A DNA stretch of 64,000 nt from Nocardioides caldifontis (GTDB lineage Bacteria; Actinomycetota; Actinomycetes; Propionibacteriales; Nocardioidaceae): assembly GCF_008087345.1 (NCBI RefSeq), contig NZ_VHIB01000017.1, positions 1-64,000 of the forward strand. Direction: 5' to 3'. The notes beneath the pieces were generated by a model. That model saw only the letters and a program-made list of their open reading frames with translations, was not told the origin of the DNA and made no database searches. Positions 43,699 through 53,829 of this stretch are shown here, piece after piece. Numbering within the stretch: position 1 is the stretch's first letter; each line of letters begins with the position of its first letter. Made by a program: the position numbers and the translations under genes.

Positions 43699-45010
43699 GC
43701 GAGTCAGAGTAGGAGTCGGTCTCCGCCTCCGGCTCCACCGCCTCGGTCTCGACCGGTGTGATGAGCACGGTGCCGATCCGGTTGCGCCGCCCCGCCGGTC
43801 CCTCGGCCTCGAACCGCAGCCCGTGCACCTCGACGACGGAGCCGGCGATCGGCACCCGCCCGAGGTGCTTGCCCATCAGCCCGCCGACGGTGTCGACGTC
43901 GTCGTCCTCGACGGCCACGCCGCAGACCTCCTCGAGGTCGTCGACGAGGAACCGGGAGCTCACCCGGAAGGAGCCGTTGGCGAGCTTCTCGACCTCGACC
44001 TCGGCCTGGTCGTACTCGTCGGTGATCTCACCCACGATCTCCTCGAGGACGTCCTCGATCGTGACCAGGCCGGCCGTGCCGCCGTACTCGTCGACGACGA
44101 TCGCGACGTGCTTGCGCTCGGCCTGCATCTCGCGCAGGAGCTGGTCGATCGGCTTGGAGTCGGGGACGTACATCACCGGCCGGACGACCGTCTCGATGCG
44201 CTCGGTGGTCTCGGCCTCGTGCTTGTCGAAAACGCGTTTGGTGACGTCCTTGAGGTAGGCCACGCCGATGATGTCGTCGAGGTTGTCGCCGACCACCGGG
44301 ATGCGGCTGAACCCGCTGCGCAGCGCCAGCGACATCGCCTGGCGCAGCGTCTTGTGGCGCTCGATGAAGACCACGTCGGTGCGCGGCACCATCACCTCGC
44401 GGACGATGGTGTCGCCGAGCTCGAAGACCGAGTGGATCATCTGCCTCTCGCCGGACTCGATCACCTGGCTGGCCTCGGCGAGGTCGACCAGCTCGCGGAG
44501 CTCCGCCTCGGAGGCGAACGGCCCCTCGCTGAACCCCTTGCCGGGGGTGATCAGGTTGCCGAGCACGATCAGCAGCTGCGGCAGCGGCCCGAGGATCCGG
44601 GTGAACAGCACGACGAAGCCGGCACTGAGCAGCGCCACCCGCTGGGCGTGGATCCGGCCGATCGTGCGCGGGCCCACGCCGATCACGACGAACTCGACGA
44701 CGAGCATCGTCCCCGCCGCCACGAGGGCACCCACGAGGTTGTTGTCGAAGACGCCGATGAGCACCTCGGTCACCAGCACGATCGCGGTGATCTCGCACAG
44801 CATCCGCAGGAAGAGCGCGGTGTTGAGGTAGCGGGAGGGGTCCTCGGCGATGGTCAGCAGCCGCTTCGCGCCGCCCTTGCCCTCCTCGACGAGCTCCTCG
44901 GCGCGCACCTTGGAGAGCGAGGCCAGCGCGGCGTCGACCGACGAGAAGAACCCCGCGACGAGCACCAGCACCGCGGCGGCGGCGAGCAACCAGGGGTCGT
45001 TGTGGGTCAT
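43691..45010 (-). CDS. CNNM/CorC family membrane protein
   Basis: 439 residues. A DUF21 membrane domain (three to four helices, residues 5-150), tandem CBS domains (about 215-335, with VMVPRTDVVFIERHKTL and DEYGGTAGLVTIEDVLEEIVGEI) and a C-terminal CorC_HlyC domain. The family works in Mg2+/Co2+ homeostasis. It sits between ybeY and the deaminase-like gene, the usual actinobacterial place. Confidence 0.93.
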   Translation of the reverse strand: MTHNDPWLLAAAAVLVLVAGFFSSVDAALASLSKVRAEELVEEGKGGAKRLLTIAEDPSRYLNTALFLRMLCEITAIVLVTEVLIGVFDNNLVGALVAAGTMLVVEFVVIGVGPRTIGRIHAQRVALLSAGFVVLFTRILGPLPQLLIVLGNLITPGKGFSEGPFASEAELRELVDLAEASQVIESGERQMIHSVFELGDTIVREVMVPRTDVVFIERHKTLRQAMSLALRSGFSRIPVVGDNLDDIIGVAYLKDVTKRVFDKHEAETTERIETVVRPVMYVPDSKPIDQLLREMQAERKHVAIVVDEYGGTAGLVTIEDVLEEIVGEITDEYDQAEVEVEKLANGSFRVSSRFLVDDLEEVCGVAVEDDDVDTVGGLMGKHLGRVPIAGSVVEVHGLRFEAEGPAGRRNRIGTVLITPVETEAVEPEAETDSYSDSHA

Positions 45011-45037
45011 CGGGTCCCCCCGGCGGGCGGCGTGGTG

Positions 45038-45526
45038 CTACTCAACGGTCTCGCCCGACAGGACGGCCTGCCACTCGGCCAGCAGCCGGGCCTGGAGCCC
45101 GAACATCTCACGGTGCTCCTCGGGCTCGGCGTGGTCGTAGCCGAGCAGGTGCAGGATGCCGTGCACGGTCAGCAGGTCGACCTCGTCGGTCGCGCTGTGG
45201 CCGGCCTGCCCCTTCTCGCGGGCCTCCGCGGCCTGGCGCTCGGCCACCTGCGGGCAGAGCACGAGGTCGCCGAGCACGCCCTCCTCGGGGTCCTCGTCGG
45301 CCAGCCCCGGACGGAGCTCGTCCATCGGGAACGCCAGCACGTCGGTCGGCCCCTGCTTCTCCATCCACCGCTCGTTGAGCTCGGCGATGGTCCCCTCGTC
45401 GACGAGCTTGATGCACAGCTCGGCCTGCGGGTGCACCCGGAGCCGGTCCATGACGAAGCGGCTCAGCCTCACCAGGCGGCGGACATCGACGTCGTGGCCC
45501 GCCTCCTCGAGCACCTCGATGCTCAT
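45038..45526 (-). CDS. ybeY: Endoribonuclease YbeY
   Basis: 162 residues. The zinc-binding signature is [22 protein letters not shown] is also family-typical. It matures the 16S rRNA 3' end. It overlaps phoH by four bases. Confidence 0.96.
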   Translation of the reverse strand: MSIEVLEEAGHDVDVRRLVRLSRFVMDRLRVHPQAELCIKLVDEGTIAELNERWMEKQGPTDVLAFPMDELRPGLADEDPEEGVLGDLVLCPQVAERQAAEAREKGQAGHSATDEVDLLTVHGILHLLGYDHAEPEEHREMFGLQARLLAEWQAVLSGETVE

Positions 45527-46554
45527 GTCGGTCGCGGTCCGCGTCGAGGACCAGGGCGGTCCTGCTCGTCGCGCGCCTCGAAGGCGTCGTACGCCGCCAC
45601 GATGCGGCCGACCAGCCGGTGGCGTACGACGTCGTGGCTGGTGAGCCGGTTGAACGACACGTCCTCCACGCCGTCGAGGATCTCCTCCACGACGCGCAGC
45701 CCGCTGCGGATCCCGCTCGGCAGGTCGACCTGGGTGACGTCGCCGGTGACCACGATCTTCGAGCCGAACCCGAGCCGGGTGAGGAACATCTTCATCTGCT
45801 CCGGCGAGGTGTTCTGCGCCTCGTCGAGGATGATGAAGGCGTCGTTGAGGGTCCGGCCGCGCATGTAGGCCAGCGGCGCGACCTCGATCGTCCCGGCGGC
45901 GAGGAGCTTCGGGATCGTCTCCGGGTCGATCATGTCGTGGAGCGCGTCGTACAACGGCCGGAGGTAGGGGTCGATCTTCTCGCTGAGCGTGCCGGGCAGG
46001 AAGCCGAGCCGCTCCCCCGCCTCGACCGCAGGACGCGTGAGGATGATCCGGTTGACGTTCTTCGCCTGCAGCGCCTGCACGGCCTTCGCCATCGCGAGGT
46101 AGGTCTTGCCGGTGCCGGCCGGGCCGATCCCGAAGACCACCGTGTGCTTGTCGATCGCGTCGACGTAGCGCTTCTGGTTGAGCGTCTTCGGGCGGATCGT
46201 CCGCCCGCGGTTGGACAGGATGTTGAGGCTCAGCACGTCGGCCGGGCGCTCCTGCGACTCCGCGCGGAGCATCGCGAGCGCGCGCTCGACCGTCTCGGGG
46301 GTCAGCCCCTGACCGGTGCGCAGGATCGCGACGAGCTCGTCGATCAGCCGCTCCGCGAGGGCCAGCTCGGCGGACTCACCGCGCAGGGTGACCCGGTTGC
46401 CGCGGACGTGGACATCGGCGTCGAAGCCGTTCTCGATGAGGGCGAGGTGCTCGTCGTTGGGGCCGAGCAGCGCCATCATGTTGATGCTGTTGGGCACGTC
46501 GACGATGTGCTGCGGCTGGTCCGAGCGGTCGCGACGGTTCGTGGTCTCTGACAT
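45523..46554 (-). CDS. phoH: PhoH family ATPase
   Basis: 343 residues. A KH-like N-terminal domain (about 30-85), then a P-loop ATPase: [58 protein letters not shown]. It is a cytosolic RNA-associated helicase-like protein that acts with YbeY in RNA quality control; translational coupling fits. Confidence 0.95.
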   Translation of the reverse strand: MSETTNRRDRSDQPQHIVDVPNSINMMALLGPNDEHLALIENGFDADVHVRGNRVTLRGESAELALAERLIDELVAILRTGQGLTPETVERALAMLRAESQERPADVLSLNILSNRGRTIRPKTLNQKRYVDAIDKHTVVFGIGPAGTGKTYLAMAKAVQALQAKNVNRIILTRPAVEAGERLGFLPGTLSEKIDPYLRPLYDALHDMIDPETIPKLLAAGTIEVAPLAYMRGRTLNDAFIILDEAQNTSPEQMKMFLTRLGFGSKIVVTGDVTQVDLPSGIRSGLRVVEEILDGVEDVSFNRLTSHDVVRHRLVGRIVAAYDAFEARDEQDRPGPRRGPRPT

Positions 46555-46632
46555 AGCGGCCCGGAGGCCGGCCTCCTGGTGGGTGAGCGGAACGCCTCCA
46601 TGCTACGGGAGGCGGCCACGGGACGCCCCTGA

Positions 46633-46977
46633 CTAACCGGGGGGCCACCCCATCGGCCGCCCGCCCAGGACGTGGCCGTGCACGTGGAACACCGTCTGGT
46701 GGGCGTCGGGGCCGGTGTTGAACACCAGCCGGTAGTTCTCACCCAGCCCCTCCTGCGCGGCCACGGCGGCGACGGCGTTCACCAGGTCGACGGCGACGCC
46801 TGGCTCGTGCTGGGCCAGCGCGGCGAAGTTGGGCTGGTGCACCTTGGGGATCACCAGCACGTGGGTGGGCGCCTGCGGGTTGATGTCGCGGAAGGCCAGG
46901 GTCGTGTCGGTCTCGTGGACTACGTCGGCCTGGACCTGGCCGCCGACCATCGCACAGAACAGGCAGTCGTCACTCAT
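46633..46977 (-). CDS. HIT family nucleotide hydrolase
   Basis: 114 residues. The histidine triad FHVHGHVLGG near the C-terminus is intact, and the N-terminus DCLFCAMV carries the Cys pair of the PKCI group. It hydrolyses nucleoside phosphoramidates. It lies upstream of phoH on the same strand and is divergent from the second sigma gene. Confidence 0.93.
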   Translation of the reverse strand: MSDDCLFCAMVGGQVQADVVHETDTTLAFRDINPQAPTHVLVIPKVHQPNFAALAQHEPGVAVDLVNAVAAVAAQEGLGENYRLVFNTGPDAHQTVFHVHGHVLGGRPMGWPPG

Positions 46978-47002
46978 GTCAGGGCACCTTAGTCGGCGTG
47001 TG

Positions 47003-47026
47003 AACCTCGGAGCCCCGGTGCGCGTG
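47003..47026 (+). promoter_or_regulatory. Candidate ECF promoter of the second sigma gene
   Basis: AACC (47003-47006), a 16-bp spacer, then CGTG (47023-47026), eight bases before the GTG start. It resembles the motif before the first sigma gene. If real, transcription would be leaderless or nearly so. Low confidence without data. Confidence 0.3.
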
Positions 47027-47034
47027 GAACTACC

Positions 47035-47577
47035 GTGACGCCAGTGATGACGGTCGCGGGCGCCTCGGCGGGGGCCACCGAGAGGTGGGACCCCGACGAA
47101 GCGGTCGAGCGGCTCTACGCGACCCACTACCGGGGGCTCGTCCGGCTCGCCGTGCTGCTGGTGCGCGACCAGGAGACCGCCGAGGAGGTCGTGCAGGACT
47201 CCTTCGTCGCGATGCACGGCCGCTGGGGGCGGCTGCGCGAGCCGACCAAGGCGCTGGCCTACCTGCGCCAGTCGGTCGTCAACCGCTCCCGGTCCGTGCT
47301 CCGCCACCGCGGCGTCGAGGCGAAGCACGCCCCGACGCTGGCCACCGGCACCGAGGCACCCGACCAGGTCGCCGAGCGGCTCCGCCGTGCCCACGTCCTC
47401 GACGCGTTGCAGACCCTGCCACGCCGTCAGCGCGAGGTCCTGGTCCTCCGCTACTACCTCGACCTCGACGAGGCGTCGATCGCCGAGACCCTCGGCATCA
47501 GCCGCGGCGCGGTGAAGAGCCACGCCTCGCGAGGCGCCGCCGCGCTCCGCCCCCTCCTGGAGACCCCGCATGACTGA
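47035..47577 (+). CDS. SigE-family ECF sigma factor
   Basis: 180 residues. Region 2 (VERLYATHYRGLVRLAVLLVRDQETAEEVVQDSFVAMH) and region 4 (LDALQTLPRRQREVLVLRYYLDLDEASIAETLGISRGAVKSHASRGAAAL) with no region 3. It is a paralogue of the factor at 40183, sharing LRYY-LDL-x-EASIAETLG. Start GTG at 47035, or ATG at 47047. It overlaps the next gene by eight bases. Confidence 0.92.
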   Translation: MTPVMTVAGASAGATERWDPDEAVERLYATHYRGLVRLAVLLVRDQETAEEVVQDSFVAMHGRWGRLREPTKALAYLRQSVVNRSRSVLRHRGVEAKHAPTLATGTEAPDQVAERLRRAHVLDALQTLPRRQREVLVLRYYLDLDEASIAETLGISRGAVKSHASRGAAALRPLLETPHD

Positions 47578-48640
47578 CCCGTACGACGGCCGGACCGACC
47601 ACGACGCGCTCCTGAGAGCCACCCTCCACGACGCCGTCGCGGACGTGGAGCCCCGCCCCGCCCTGGACGCCGTCCAGGCCCGAACGAAGGTGACCCCGAT
47701 GAGCAGCAAGCGCCCCTGGATCCTCGCCGCCGCCGGAGCGGTCGTCGCGGTGGCCGCCACCGTCGGCGTCGTCGCGGCGGTGACCGGCGACGACCCCGAG
47801 CGCACGCCGGTCGCCTCCCAGCCGACCGAGGAGCCGAGCGAGGAGCCCGACGGCGGGTCGGAGGAGTCGCCCTCCGACCCGACCGGGTCGGAGGAGCAGC
47901 AGGCCACGGTGCCGGTCTACTACGTGGGCGACCAGGGGGCCGGGCCACGGCTGTTCCGCGAGTTCCGCCAGGTCCCGAAGGAGGACGTCGCGGCCGCGCA
48001 GGTAGCCGAGGCGTTGCGCGCCGCGGTGGGCACCGAGCCGCTCGACCCGGACTACCGCACCCCCTGGCCCGCCGGCACGCAGATCAGGGGCGTGACCATC
48101 GACGGGACCGGGCAGGACGACGCGGTCTGGATCGACCTCTCCGGCGACGACGTCGAGCGGCGGCCTGGCGGGATGAGCGAGGAGGAGGCGACCCTCGCGC
48201 TCCAGCAGCTGGTGCACACCGCCCAGGGCGTCCTCCAGCAGCGCCAGCCGGTCGGCTTCCTCGTCGACGGCGAGGTGGGCCCCACCGTCCTCGGGCTCGG
48301 CACCACCGGCCTGGTCCAGGCCGCCGACCCCATGGAGGTGCAGTCCAGCGTCTGGATCATCAACCCGCAGGACGGTTCCGAGGTGGCCACGACCTTCACC
48401 GTCGAGGGGCGCGGCGCGTTCTTCGAGGCGGCGGTCAACTGGGAGCTGCTCAAGGACGGCGAGGTGGTCGACGAGGGGTTCACGATGTCCGAGGAGGGCA
48501 TGACCCTGTCGCCGTACAGCTTCGAGGTGACCGCGGAGCCGGGTGACTACGTGCTGCGGGTGTTCGAGGAGGACATGTCCGGCGGCACCGAGGGGTTCGG
48601 CTCGCCGGAGGACACCAAGCGGATCACCGTCGTGGAGTGA
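47570..48640 (+). CDS. GerMN/Gmad2-domain membrane protein, partner of the sigma factor
   Basis: 356 residues. Cytosolic N-terminus (1-45), one membrane helix (about 48-72), an acidic Ser/Glu/Pro linker, then an extracellular GerMN domain (about 110-235: VPVYYVGDQGAGPRLFREF...) and a Gmad2 Ig-like domain (about 260-356: WIINPQDGSEVATTFTVEGRG). GerMN proteins act at the cell surface. Coupling to the sigma gene suggests a signal-transducing role, like the partner at 40725. The cytosolic part has no canonical anti-sigma zinc motif. Confidence 0.75.
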   Translation: MTDPYDGRTDHDALLRATLHDAVADVEPRPALDAVQARTKVTPMSSKRPWILAAAGAVVAVAATVGVVAAVTGDDPERTPVASQPTEEPSEEPDGGSEESPSDPTGSEEQQATVPVYYVGDQGAGPRLFREFRQVPKEDVAAAQVAEALRAAVGTEPLDPDYRTPWPAGTQIRGVTIDGTGQDDAVWIDLSGDDVERRPGGMSEEEATLALQQLVHTAQGVLQQRQPVGFLVDGEVGPTVLGLGTTGLVQAADPMEVQSSVWIINPQDGSEVATTFTVEGRGAFFEAAVNWELLKDGEVVDEGFTMSEEGMTLSPYSFEVTAEPGDYVLRVFEEDMSGGTEGFGSPEDTKRITVVE

Positions 48641-48646
48641 GGGCGG

Positions 48647-49393
48647 TCAGCGCCAGCGGGTCCGGGCCAGCAGCGCGGCCGCCGCGGCCACGCCGGCCGT
48701 CGAGGACCGGAGCACCGACGAGCCGAGCCGCAGCGGCTCGGCCCCCACGGCGGCGAACGCCTCGAGCTCCTCGTCGCTGATCCCGCCCTCGGGGCCCACG
48801 ACGATCACGATCTCGCCGCGGCCGGGCACCGGGACGTCGGAGAGCGGCCCCGAGGCGGCCTCGTGGAGCACCACCGGGACCGAGGCCTTCTCGAGCAGCG
48901 CGACGACGTCGTCGGTGGTCGCCATGTCCCCGACCGTCGGGAACCACGCGCGCCGGGCCTGCTTGGCGGCCTCTCGGGCGGTGGTGCGCCACTTCTCGAG
49001 CGACTTCGCCGCGCGGTCTCCCTTCCAGCGGGCGACCGACCGGGAGGCGGCCCACGGGACGATGGCGTCGGCGCCGACCTCGGTCAGCATCTCGACGGCC
49101 AGCTCACCGCGGTCGCCCTTGGGGATCGCCTGCACGACGACGAGCCGCGGCGGCTCGGCCGGGTGCGTGTCGACCGCGAGCACGGTCGCCTCGAGGGATC
49201 CCTTCGCCACCGACTCGGTGCGGCACCGCGCGACGGTGCCGGCGCCGTCGGTCAGCAGGAGCTCCTCGCCGACCTCGATGCGGCGGACCACCGAGGCGTG
49301 GTGCCCCTCGTCGCCGTCGAGCCGGACCGTGGCGCCGACCGTGGCCTCACCGGCCGTCGGCAGCACGAACATCGCCAGGCTCACCGCGGTCAC
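48647..49393 (-). CDS. rsmE: 16S rRNA (uracil1498-N3)-methyltransferase
   Basis: 248 residues. N-terminal PUA-like domain (FVLPTAGE, GHHASVVRR), then a SPOUT fold with the deep trefoil knot VVGPEGGISDEEL and LRLGSSVLRSSTA. It methylates U1498 of 16S rRNA. GTG start overlapping the dnaJ stop (GTGA), third gene of the HrcA-controlled operon. Confidence 0.95.
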   Translation of the reverse strand: MTAVSLAMFVLPTAGEATVGATVRLDGDEGHHASVVRRIEVGEELLLTDGAGTVARCRTESVAKGSLEATVLAVDTHPAEPPRLVVVQAIPKGDRGELAVEMLTEVGADAIVPWAASRSVARWKGDRAAKSLEKWRTTAREAAKQARRAWFPTVGDMATTDDVVALLEKASVPVVLHEAASGPLSDVPVPGRGEIVIVVGPEGGISDEELEAFAAVGAEPLRLGSSVLRSSTAGVAAAAALLARTRWR

Positions 49394-50595
49394 CGCTGCC
49401 CGAAGGCGTCGCGCAGCCGGGTGAACACACCCTTGTGGTGCGTGGAGACCTGGCCGCTCGGCTTCTCCTCACCGCGGAGTGCGGCGAGCTGGCGGAGCAG
49501 GTCCTGCTGGCGGTCGTCGAGCCGGGTCGGCGTCTCGACCAGCACCCGCACGACGAGGTCGCCGCGCGAGCCTCCACGCAGCGACGGGACGCCCCACCCC
49601 TGCAGGGTCAGCTCCGCGCCGGACTGGGTGCCGGCCGCGATGTCGACCGAGACCTCGGTGGGAGGCGGCGTCACGAAGCCGGCCTCGGTCGCCGCGGCCT
49701 CGGACAGGTCCGACTCGAGCGTGGGCAGCACGACCGTGGTGCCGAGCGCCGCGGCGGTCATCGGGAGGGTGATCGTGCACAGCAGGTCACGCCCCTTGCG
49801 CACGAAGACCTCGTGGTCGGCGACGTGCAGCTCGACGTAGAGGTCCCCAGCCGGGCCGCCGCCCGGCCCGACCTCGCCCTGCTCTGACAGCTGGACCCGG
49901 GTGCCGTCGTCGACGCCCGCCGGGATCTTGACCGTCAGCGTGCGGCGCGACCGGACCCGGCCGTCGCCGGCGCACTCGCGGCACGGCTCGGGGATCAGCT
50001 GCCCGAAGCCGCGGCAGGCGGCACAGGGCCGCATGGTGCGGATCTCGCCGAGGAACGAGCGCTGGACGTGGAAGGTCTCGCCACGGCCCTGGCAGGTCTC
50101 GCAGGTCACCGGGTGGGTCCCCGGCGCGGTGCCCTCGCCGTGGCAGGTGGTGCAGAGCACGGCGGTGTCGACCTTGAGCTCGCGCGTGGTCCCGAAGGCC
50201 GCCTCGGCGAGGGACACCTCGAGGTGGATCAGCGCGTCCTGCCCCCGGCGTACGCGCGGCCGCGGCCCGCGTCCTTGGGACGCACCGGCCCCGCCGCCGA
50301 AGAAGGCGTCCATGATGTCGGTGAACGAGAACCCGGCACCGGCGCCTGCGCCGAACCCGCCCGACGCGAACGCGTCGCCGCCCATGTCGTAGCGGCGCCG
50401 CTTCTCGGGGTCGGACAGGATCTCGTAGGCCCGGGTCACGTCCTTGAACCGCTCCTGCGTCGCAGGGTCGGGGTTCACGTCCGGGTGCAGCTGCCGGGCG
50501 AGCTTGCGGTAGGCCTTCTTGATCGTGTCGGTGTCCGCGTCGCGGGCAACTCCCAGGATCTCGTAGGGATCGTGGCTCACGTGTGTTCTCGTCAT
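49390..50595 (-). CDS. dnaJ: Chaperone DnaJ
   Basis: 401 residues. J domain with HPD ([33 protein letters not shown]), a Gly/Phe-rich linker ([11 protein letters not shown]), a zinc-binding region with four CxxCxGxG-like repeats ([32 protein letters not shown]) and C-terminal substrate domains. It is the second DnaJ type, paired with HrcA rather than DnaK. Start ATG overlaps the hrcA stop. Confidence 0.95.
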   Translation of the reverse strand: MTRTHVSHDPYEILGVARDADTDTIKKAYRKLARQLHPDVNPDPATQERFKDVTRAYEILSDPEKRRRYDMGGDAFASGGFGAGAGAGFSFTDIMDAFFGGGAGASQGRGPRPRVRRGQDALIHLEVSLAEAAFGTTRELKVDTAVLCTTCHGEGTAPGTHPVTCETCQGRGETFHVQRSFLGEIRTMRPCAACRGFGQLIPEPCRECAGDGRVRSRRTLTVKIPAGVDDGTRVQLSEQGEVGPGGGPAGDLYVELHVADHEVFVRKGRDLLCTITLPMTAAALGTTVVLPTLESDLSEAAATEAGFVTPPPTEVSVDIAAGTQSGAELTLQGWGVPSLRGGSRGDLVVRVLVETPTRLDDRQQDLLRQLAALRGEEKPSGQVSTHHKGVFTRLRDAFGQR

Positions 50596-51614
50596 CCTTC
50601 GTCGAGGATCTTGGACAGGTACTGGGCCACCGCGCGCACGCTCGCCATCGCTCCGGGGTAGTCCATGCGGGTCGGCCCGACGACGCCGAGGTTGGCCAGG
50701 GCCTCCGCTCCCGGACCGTAGCCGGTGGCCACGACCGAGGTGGACGCGAACCCCTCGTAGGGGACCTCCGAGCCGATCCGGACCGTCAGCGCCGAGGGCG
50801 AGGTCGCCTCACCGAGCAGCTTGAGGAGCAGGACGTGCTCCTCGAGTGCCTCGAGCAGCGGACGGATCGTCACCTCGAAGCTGTCGCCGAACCGGGCCAG
50901 GTTGGCGGTGCCGCCCACGACGACGCGCTCGTCGGAGCGGTGGTCGGACATCGCCTCGACGAGGGCGGCGACGAGCAGGGAGACCGCAGGCCGCTCGTGC
51001 GGCTCGAACTGCTCGGGCACCTCGGCGACCCGCTCGGCCGCCTCGGCGATCCGCTCCCCCATCGCCGCCCGGTTGACCGCGGTGCGGAAGGCGGCGACGC
51101 GCTCCTCGTCGAGCGCCTCGGGGAGCTCCACGACCCGCTGCTCCACGCGGCCGGTCGAGAGGATCAGGACCATCAGCAGCCGGGTGGTGCCGAGCGTGAC
51201 CAGCTCGACGTGGCGGACAGTGGAGCGCGAGAGGGTCGGGTACTGCACGATCGCGACCTGGCGGGTGAGGCTGGCGAGCAGCCGGACCGACCGCTGGACG
51301 ACGTCGTCGAGGTCGACGGCCCCCTCGAGCAGCGTGGTGATCGCCCGCCGCTCGGCCGCGCTGAGCGGCTTGACCTGGCTGAGCCGGTCGACGAAGAGCC
51401 GGTACCCCTTGTCGGTGGGGATGCGGCCGGCGCTGGTGTGCGGCTGGTGGATCAGCCCCTCCTCCTCCAGCGCGGCCATGTCGTTGCGGATCGTGGCGGG
51501 CGAGACGCCCAGCGCGTGGCGCTCGACCAGCGCCTTCGACCCGACCGGCTCCTGGGTGGAGACGTAGTCCTCCACGATCGCGCGGAGCACGGCCATCTTG
51601 CGTTCCTCGACCAC
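50592..51614 (-). CDS. hrcA: Heat-inducible repressor HrcA
   Basis: 340 residues. N-terminal winged helix ([47 protein letters not shown]), GAF-like and dimerisation domains after. It binds CIRCE and represses chaperone genes. GTG at 51614 preceded by AAAGGAG. It starts 24 bases from the CIRCE element and heads hrcA-dnaJ-rsmE. Confidence 0.95.
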   Translation of the reverse strand: MVEERKMAVLRAIVEDYVSTQEPVGSKALVERHALGVSPATIRNDMAALEEEGLIHQPHTSAGRIPTDKGYRLFVDRLSQVKPLSAAERRAITTLLEGAVDLDDVVQRSVRLLASLTRQVAIVQYPTLSRSTVRHVELVTLGTTRLLMVLILSTGRVEQRVVELPEALDEERVAAFRTAVNRAAMGERIAEAAERVAEVPEQFEPHERPAVSLLVAALVEAMSDHRSDERVVVGGTANLARFGDSFEVTIRPLLEALEEHVLLLKLLGEATSPSALTVRIGSEVPYEGFASTSVVATGYGPGAEALANLGVVGPTRMDYPGAMASVRAVAQYLSKILDEG

Positions 51615-51637
51615 GACCTGCTCCTTTCCGCGCGTTC

Positions 51638-51662
51638 TGGCACTCTGTCGACCGGAGTGCCA
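51638..51662 (-). promoter_or_regulatory. CIRCE element, HrcA operator
   Basis: TGGCACTC, nine bases, GAGTGCCA: a perfect 8-bp inverted repeat with the conserved 9-bp spacing of CIRCE. It lies in the short space between hrcA and the divergent MBL-fold gene, so HrcA should autoregulate its operon and might also affect the other side. Confidence 0.93.
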
Positions 51663-51698
51663 ATGGTACAAGCACCTTGCCCGGCTAGCCTGGTGCGA

Positions 51699-52604
51699 AT
51701 GCACGCCTCCGCCCCCGGTCCTGACGGCCGTTTCACCGAGGTCGCCGACCGCACCTGGGTCGCCCGGCACGCCTGGCTCGACGTCAACGTCACGCTCGTC
51801 GAGGGCGACCGCGGCCTGCTCCTCGTCGACACCCTGGGCTCCGAGCGCGCCGCCCGCGGGATGCTCGACGAGGTGCGCCGCGTCACCACGCGCGACGTCG
51901 TCGCGGTCGTCAACACCCACGAGCACTTCGACCACACCTTCGGCAACGGTGCGGTGCTCGCGCGCTGGCCGGGGGTCCCGGTCCACGCCCACGAGGAGGC
52001 AGCGGCCCGGACGGTGGACTCCGGCAGGACCGCCCAGGAGCAGTACGCCGGACAGGACGACGGCACCGACGAGCACCGTGACCAGCACCGTGACGAGCAC
52101 CGTGACGAGGTGCTCGCCACCGAGCCGGTCCCGGCGACCGTCACGTTCTCCTCCGTGGCCGTGGTGGACCTCGGGGACCGGGTCGTCGAGCTGGTGCACC
52201 CCGGACGCGGCCACACCGCCGGTGACGTGGTGGTGCGGGTCCCCGACGCCGACGTGCTGCTCGCCGGGGACCTCGTGGAGGAGTCGGCGCCGCCGTCGTA
52301 CGGGCCGGACTCCTACCCGCTCGACTGGCCCGCGGCGCTGGACTTCGTCGCCGACCTGCTGACGCCCGACACCGTGGTGGTCCCGGGCCACGGGGCGCTC
52401 GTCGACAAGGCGTTCGTCGCCGACCAGCGCGGTGACGTGGGGATGGTGGCCGAGGCGATCTTCGACGCGGCCTCGCGCTCGGTGCCGGTCGAGCAGGCCG
52501 CCCGGGAGGGCGAGTGGCCGTTCCCCGAGCGGACGGTGCTCGAAGCGCTGCGCCGCGGCTACGACCAGGTGCCCCGCGCGGCCCGCCGGCTGCCGCTGGT
52601 CTGA
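51699..52604 (+). CDS. Metallo-beta-lactamase fold hydrolase
   Basis: 301 residues. Zinc motif [13 protein letters not shown] (H-x-H-x-D-H), then [10 protein letters not shown] with a third His and VPGHGALVD. Substrate unknown. Residues about 124-137 are a run of [14 protein letters not shown] from a 12-bp tandem repeat in the DNA, an acidic/His insertion between the metal motifs. The C-terminal 46 bases overlap the convergent DUF1707 gene. Confidence 0.88.
   Translation: MHASAPGPDGRFTEVADRTWVARHAWLDVNVTLVEGDRGLLLVDTLGSERAARGMLDEVRRVTTRDVVAVVNTHEHFDHTFGNGAVLARWPGVPVHAHEEAAARTVDSGRTAQEQYAGQDDGTDEHRDQHRDEHRDEVLATEPVPATVTFSSVAVVDLGDRVVELVHPGRGHTAGDVVVRVPDADVLLAGDLVEESAPPSYGPDSYPLDWPAALDFVADLLTPDTVVVPGHGALVDKAFVADQRGDVGMVAEAIFDAASRSVPVEQAAREGEWPFPERTVLEALRRGYDQVPRAARRLPLV
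52068..52109 (+). repeat. 12-bp tandem repeat inside the MBL-fold gene
   Basis: GACGAGCACCGT repeats three times (one copy has C for G) plus a half unit. It encodes Asp-Glu/Gln-His-Arg units. In-frame slippage would lengthen or shorten the loop by four residues without breaking the gene. Confidence 0.85.
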
Positions 52605-53107
52605 CCCCAGCCGTGGTCCGCGGAGGCGTGGCGCCGCACCAGCGCCGGCCGCACCATCCAGGCGAAGGCGACCCAGGCGAGCAGGAGGACGACGAAGAAC
52701 GGCACCGGCGTGAGCAGCGCCACCGCCAGCGACAGCGCGAGCGCGGGCAGCAGCGGGAACCGCGGGCGGCGCGGCCGGCGCGCCAGTGGCTGCACCGGCG
52801 GGCCGAGCGTGGCGTGCGGCCGCGGCAGGTCGCCGAACAGCACGGTGAGGTCGCCCGCGGTGCGGGCCGACCAGGCGGCCGTCGACCGCTCGTCGAACTC
52901 CTCCTGGCTGAGCCGTCCCGCGGCGTAGTGGTCGCCGAGCGCCTGGACCGCGGACTCGCGCTCCGCGTCACCCACCCGGAGCTGGGACGAGCGCGCCCAG
53001 GCGGTCAGGTCGGCGGCGAAGCCCGACATCCGGGGCATGCCCTGGTAGCTCGAGCCGGTCCACGAGCCTGCCCAGGAGCCCGAGTGGCGCTTCCCCCCGC
53101 AGCTCAT
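52559..53107 (-). CDS. DUF1707 membrane protein
   Basis: 182 residues. DUF1707 motif: [53 protein letters not shown], at residues about 42-95. Two hydrophobic helices follow (about 118-133 and 137-152). DUF1707 proteins are common actinobacterial membrane proteins of unclear role. It overlaps padR upstream by four bases and the MBL gene at its 3' end by 46 bases. Confidence 0.85.
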   Translation of the reverse strand: MSCGGKRHSGSWAGSWTGSSYQGMPRMSGFAADLTAWARSSQLRVGDAERESAVQALGDHYAAGRLSQEEFDERSTAAWSARTAGDLTVLFGDLPRPHATLGPPVQPLARRPRRPRFPLLPALALSLAVALLTPVPFFVVLLLAWVAFAWMVRPALVRRHASADHGWGQTSGSRRAARGTWS

Positions 53108-53694
53108 GACTCCGGCTCCCCGTCGGCGAGCAGCCCGTAGAGCTTGCGGCGGGTCTCGGCGAGGATCTCGGCCGCCTCCGCCTGCTGCTGCCGGGTGCCC
53201 GAGGTGACGACCTGCCAGACCGCGGCCATCACCTGGCCGGCGACGGGCTTGAGGTCAGGGGTGGTGTCGGCGGTCGGCTCCTCCTCGAAGGGGCGCCAGG
53301 TCGCCGCGAGCTCGTCAGGGTGCTCCTCGACGTAGCGGACGCCGGCCTCGGTCAGCGTCAGCAGCCGGCGCCCCGAGCCCTCGGTGCCCTCGACCAGCCC
53401 CTCGTCCTCGAGCTGCTGGATCGTGGGGTACACCGAGCCCGGGCTGGGCTTCCACGCACCTCCGGAGCGCTCGGCGATCTGCTGGATGACCTGGTAGCCG
53501 TTCATCGGCTCGACCGCGAGCACGTCGAGGATCGCGCTGCGCACGTCGCCCCGACGTACCTTGGGGGTGCGGGTCGCGCCCTGCGCCATCCCGAGCAGTC
53601 CGAGCACCCACGGCGGCGGAGAGCCGTGCTTCCACGGTTGCGGGCCACCGGAGCCTCCGCCCCAGCCGGCGTCCCAAGGTCCGCGTCGCGTCAT
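53104..53694 (-). CDS. PadR family transcriptional regulator
   Basis: 196 residues. PadR winged helix at about 48-120 (RRGDVRSAILDVLAVEPMNGYQVIQQIAERSGGAWKPSPGSVYPTIQQLEDEGLV, in segments), then a C-terminal dimer helix (about 150-190). Residues 1-45 are Gly/Trp/Pro-rich and probably flexible. Stop overlaps DUF1707 start, so the pair is one unit. A perfect CGATATATCG palindrome lies 35 bases upstream. Confidence 0.9.
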   Translation of the reverse strand: MTRRGPWDAGWGGGSGGPQPWKHGSPPPWVLGLLGMAQGATRTPKVRRGDVRSAILDVLAVEPMNGYQVIQQIAERSGGAWKPSPGSVYPTIQQLEDEGLVEGTEGSGRRLLTLTEAGVRYVEEHPDELAATWRPFEEEPTADTTPDLKPVAGQVMAAVWQVVTSGTRQQQAEAAEILAETRRKLYGLLADGEPES

Positions 53695-53728
53695 TCCGAG
53701 CACCTCCGGCGATCGATCCGTAACAAGA

Positions 53729-53738
53729 CGATATATCG
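53729..53738. promoter_or_regulatory. Candidate PadR operator
   Basis: CGATATATCG, a perfect 10-bp palindrome in otherwise GC-rich DNA, upstream of padR and divergent from the DUF3097 gene. PadR proteins of this kind usually bind AT-rich palindromes near their own promoter. Confidence 0.45.
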
Positions 53739-53829
53739 CGATGGTCGGCCCGGCCAGAGGGTTGTGACGCTCGTCTGGACCGGCGCGCCGGGGAGGTCCG
53801 GATCCGCGGCCGCCCGTACGGTTTCCGCC

